This document shows positions 61,386-64,000 of a stretch of DNA of 64,000 bases, piece by piece. A program made the translations under genes and the position numbers. Numbering within the stretch: position 1 is the stretch's first letter; every line of letters begins with the position of its first letter. This stretch comes from JACMLD01 sp038229695 (GTDB taxonomy: Bacteria > Bacteroidota > Bacteroidia > Chitinophagales > Chitinophagaceae). The notes under the pieces were generated by a model. It ran no database searches, had not been told where the DNA came from, and saw only the letters and a program-made list of their open reading frames with translations. The stretch spans positions 41,204 to 105,203 of the forward strand of contig JBBROE010000001.1 of the NCBI GenBank assembly GCA_038229695.1, given 5' to 3'.

Positions 61386-63203
61386 ATGAGTAATGAAATT
61401 TTAGTTCCGGCGGTCGATACGCAGGTGTCACCTGGCCACGTTCACGAGGAACACCACGTGCATCACCACAAGGAAACGTTTATCACGAAATACGTCTTCA
61501 GCCAGGATCATAAAATGATTGCGCGGCAGTTCCTGATAACCGGTATTATCTGGGCTTTCATCGGAGGCTCGATGTCCGTACTGTTCCGCCTGCAGCTGGG
61601 TTACCCGGACCAGAGTTTTCCTTTCCTGGAAACCCTGCTGGGCCATTGGGCGAAAGGTGGAAAGATTCAACCTGAATTTTATTATGCACTGGTGACCATG
61701 CACGGAACGGTGCTGGTATTCTTTGTACTCACAGCCGGATTGAGCGGAACTTTCGCAAATTTCCTGATACCCCTGCAAATCGGTGCACGTGATATGGCCT
61801 CGCCCTTCCTGAATATGCTTTCCTACTGGTTCTTCTGGCTGGCGAGCATCGTGATGATATCATCGCTGTTCATCCAGACCGGACCTGCCAGCGGGGGATG
61901 GACCTCTTATCCGCCACTCAGTGCGCTGGGCGGTGCTTCCGAAGGGTCCAAAGCGGGCGTTGACCTCTGGCTCGTGAGTATGGCACTTTTCGTGGTTTCG
62001 CAGCTGCTGGGAGGGCTCAATTATATTTCGACCATTCTCAACATGCGGACGAAAGGAATGAGCATGACCAGGATTCCGCTGACCATATGGGCGCTTTTCT
62101 TTACAGCTGTACTGGGAGTGTTGTCATTCCCCGTTCTCCTCAGCGGGTTCATCCTGTTGCTGTTTGATCGCCATGGCGGTACCAGCTTCTTCCTGTCCGA
62201 TATTGTTCTGGCTTCCGGCCAGGTGCTTCCCAACGAAGGTGGCAGCGCCATTCTTTACCAGCATTTATTCTGGTTCCTTGGCCACCCGGAAGTATATATC
62301 ATCCTGCTGCCTGCCATGGGTATGGTATCAGAAATTTTGTCCACCAATTCGCGCAAGCCCATCTTTGGTTATATGGCGATGGTCGGTTCCCTTTTTGCTA
62401 TTGCTATCCTGGCCTTCCTGGTATGGGCGCACCATATGTTTGTAACCGGGCTGAATCCGTTCCTGGGTTCCGTCTTTGTACTGCTCACCCTGCTGATAGC
62501 TGTACCCAGTGCCATTAAAGTATTCAACTGGCTTACCACACTCTGGCGGGGTAACATCCGGTTTACGCCCGGTATGTTGTTTTCGATTGGCTTCGTAAGC
62601 TTATTTATCTCCGGTGGATTAACTGGTATCTGGCTGGGTAATTCCTCCCTGGATATACACCTGCACGATACCTATTTTGTGGTAGCGCATTTCCATATTG
62701 TAATGGGCGTGGCCTCTTTCTTTGGTATGTACGCCGGTATTTATCACTGGTTCCCGAAGATGTACGGCCGTTACCTCAACAACACCATGGCCTATATCCA
62801 TTTCTGGATTACGATGGTAGGTGCCTACCTGATTTTCTGGCCCATGCATTACGAAGGCCTGGCAGGTATGCCACGTCGCTACCTCGATTTCAGCAACTGG
62901 CAGAGTTTCCACCAGTTCGGCGGACTGAACCGCTTCATTTCAATCGTAGCGATGATTGTATTCGCCGTACAGCTGTTGTTTATTTTTAACTTTGTCTATT
63001 CCATATTTAAAGGGCGCCGGGTAACGTCACGGAATCCCTGGGGTTCAAATACGCTCGAGTGGACCACACCGATTCGTCCAGGGCATGGAAACTGGCCCGG
63101 AGAAATTCCGGAAGTACATCGCTGGGCTTATGACTACGGTAAAGACGGCAGAGAATTCATTCCCCAGACAGAGCCGATTGGGGCAGATGAGAGCACGCAT
63201 TAA
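61386..63203 (+). CDS. coxA: Cytochrome c oxidase subunit I
   Basis: A 605-residue haem-copper oxidase catalytic subunit with 12 or more TM helices. Low-spin haem ligands are the His of YALVTMHGTVLVF and the first His of AHFHIVMG, and CuB ligands are the Tyr-linked His in WFLGHPEVYIILLP and the pair in WAHHMFVTG. HDTYFVVAHFHIVMG (residues 430-445) provides the haem a3 His. The D/K-channel features include the Tyr of the GHPEVY motif, covalently linked to His in A-type enzymes. The His-rich N-terminus (HVHEEHHVHHHKET) is unusual but seen in the phylum. It follows coxB by 52 bases. Confidence 0.97.
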   Translation: MSNEILVPAVDTQVSPGHVHEEHHVHHHKETFITKYVFSQDHKMIARQFLITGIIWAFIGGSMSVLFRLQLGYPDQSFPFLETLLGHWAKGGKIQPEFYYALVTMHGTVLVFFVLTAGLSGTFANFLIPLQIGARDMASPFLNMLSYWFFWLASIVMISSLFIQTGPASGGWTSYPPLSALGGASEGSKAGVDLWLVSMALFVVSQLLGGLNYISTILNMRTKGMSMTRIPLTIWALFFTAVLGVLSFPVLLSGFILLLFDRHGGTSFFLSDIVLASGQVLPNEGGSAILYQHLFWFLGHPEVYIILLPAMGMVSEILSTNSRKPIFGYMAMVGSLFAIAILAFLVWAHHMFVTGLNPFLGSVFVLLTLLIAVPSAIKVFNWLTTLWRGNIRFTPGMLFSIGFVSLFISGGLTGIWLGNSSLDIHLHDTYFVVAHFHIVMGVASFFGMYAGIYHWFPKMYGRYLNNTMAYIHFWITMVGAYLIFWPMHYEGLAGMPRRYLDFSNWQSFHQFGGLNRFISIVAMIVFAVQLLFIFNFVYSIFKGRRVTSRNPWGSNTLEWTTPIRPGHGNWPGEIPEVHRWAYDYGKDGREFIPQTEPIGADESTH

Positions 63204-63318
63204 GATGCCTGGCGGGATGGCTGGTGATGGACCGGCTTCCCACAGAAGAGGAAATCATGATATGCCGGGAAGGCTGGTGATGGAATGGCTGGAGGCTACA
63301 AATAATCCTGGTTATTGA
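63204..63318. other. 115-bp gap between coxA and the heme O synthase gene
   Basis: Nothing recognisable. A plus-strand frame across 63085-63318 largely overlaps coxA and is not conserved. Confidence 0.6.
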
Positions 63319-64000
63319 ATGCAAAATACGACTACAGAAAGTTCTAGTTCTTTTACATTGGCGAGCAAGCTGAGGGACTACATGATGCTGGTAAAGTTCA
63401 GCCTGACATTCATGGTGGTCTTTTCAGCGGTAATCAGTTACCTGCTTGCACCTGAAATTATTTCCATCAGTCCGAAAATGGTCCTGTTGTTGTTTGCCGG
63501 CGGATTCCTGGTTACAGGCAGCGCAAACACCATCAACCAGGTGGTGGAAAGGGATACCGACGCCCTGATGAAACGGACTGCCAAACGGCCATTGGCCAGT
63601 GGGAGAATGACGCCGGAAGAGGGATGGACTTTTGCGCTGGTTTCCGGGATTGCAGGAATATTCATCCTCTGGTATTATTTCAACCTGTTGTCCGCGGGAC
63701 TGGCGGCATTCAGCCTTTTTCTATACGCGTTTATTTATACGCCGCTGAAAAAGGTTAACTCAATTGCCGTGCTGGTGGGCGCCGTACCCGGCGCACTGCC
63801 TTGCCTGATCGGCTGGGCGGCCGGTCACAATGCCCTCGGCGGGGGTGGATGGTCCCTTTTTTCCATACAGTTTTTCTGGCAGTTCCCGCATTTCTGGGCG
63901 ATCGCCTGGATTGCACACCGGGATTACTCGGGGGCAGGATTTAAATTGCTGCCCAGTATCGAAGGGCCTACAAAATATTCGGCCATCCAGTCCATTATCT
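63319..64000 (+). CDS. cyoE: Protoheme IX farnesyltransferase (heme O synthase), partial
   Basis: At least 227 residues, continuing past the right edge. A UbiA-family prenyltransferase that adds a farnesyl group to haem B, the step before ctaA. The first conserved Asp-rich motif is in NTINQVVERDTDALMKRTAKRP (N-x-x-x-D-x-x-x-x, near residue 68), followed by the RPLASG loop. TM helices include SLTFMVVFSAVISYLL and SAGLAAFSLFLYAFIYTPL; IQFFWQFPHFWAIAW holds the second motif region. The tail of the protein is not in the window. It closes the act-cox operon; in Bacteroidota it is often followed by coxC/SCO genes, which are outside the window. Confidence 0.93.
   Translation, partial: MQNTTTESSSSFTLASKLRDYMMLVKFSLTFMVVFSAVISYLLAPEIISISPKMVLLLFAGGFLVTGSANTINQVVERDTDALMKRTAKRPLASGRMTPEEGWTFALVSGIAGIFILWYYFNLLSAGLAAFSLFLYAFIYTPLKKVNSIAVLVGAVPGALPCLIGWAAGHNALGGGGWSLFSIQFFWQFPHFWAIAWIAHRDYSGAGFKLLPSIEGPTKYSAIQSII

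Noticed and set aside
1..64000. CRISPR arrays, tRNA or rRNA genes, insertion sequences, prophage genes
   Set aside because: None seen: no regularly spaced direct repeats, no cloverleaf-like segment in the intergenic gaps, no transposase or phage structural gene.

Overview
The window looks like a chromosomal segment of a Bacteroidota bacterium, most likely Chitinophagaceae-like. The evidence is: an alternative complex III (Act) gene cluster joined to caa3-type oxidase genes; large secreted proteins ending in type IX secretion (T9SS) sorting domains; TAnnTTTG-type -7 promoter boxes upstream of many genes with no obvious Shine-Dalgarno sites; and family signatures typical of the phylum (monofunctional MnmD, NrtR-like Nudix regulator, DUF2461, DUF3341). 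Base composition is fairly even, near half G+C. No rRNA, tRNA, CRISPR array, insertion sequence or prophage was seen.

Layout. 1-5.4 kb: the tail of an amidohydrolase-like gene, mnmD, an AlkA-like glycosylase, an ambiguous 0.5 kb gap, obgE, a GH30 glycosidase and a TetR regulator. 5.5-11.6 kb: a PfkB-family kinase, an M13 peptidase, a lamin-tail-domain secreted protein, and asd preceded by what reads as a classical transcription attenuator with a lysine-rich leader peptide. 11.7-18.5 kb: a tolC-RND-adaptor efflux operon with a divergent AraC-type regulator. 18.5-28.3 kb: DUF2461 protein, a NUMOD4/HNH-like DNA-binding protein, ligA, a Pmp3-like membrane peptide, a Nudix regulator, a small conserved protein, a DivIC/FtsB-like protein, enolase flanked by copies of a short palindromic repeat, an HGSNAT-like membrane acyltransferase and an alpha/beta hydrolase. 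28.3-38.3 kb: a 1,208-residue T9SS esterase, a DagK-like lipid kinase, a membrane patatin, heme A synthase, and a DsrE-like protein next to a TsdA-like dihaem cytochrome. 38.5-51.1 kb: rnhB, an S9/M19 peptidase pair, a 1,684-residue T9SS subtilase, a conserved protein with an SH3-like N-terminus, a class C beta-lactamase-family hydrolase, a CarboxypepD_reg-like protein and purN. 51.4-64 kb: actABCDEF, coxB, coxA and the start of the heme O synthase gene.

How the genes work together. The Act-cox block encodes a complete quinol:cytochrome c/oxidase branch. Quinol oxidation by Act feeds electrons through c-type haems to the oxidase, while the heme O synthase gene (63.3 kb) and ctaA (36 kb) make its haem. 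The peptidases (M13, S9, M19, S8), the GH30 enzyme and the esterases suggest a heterotrophic degrader of proteins and polymers. The TsdA-like cytochrome with a DsrE-like neighbour hints at oxidation of inorganic sulfur compounds as an auxiliary electron source.

The most interesting non-obvious features are the asd leader (Lys-rich peptide plus mutually exclusive hairpins), the inverted palindromic repeats around eno, the sulfur-linked gene pair, and the very short 5' leaders implied at obgE and ctaA. Most of the window is otherwise ordinary core and accessory metabolism. No wholly new multi-gene defence or mobile system is supported by the sequence.
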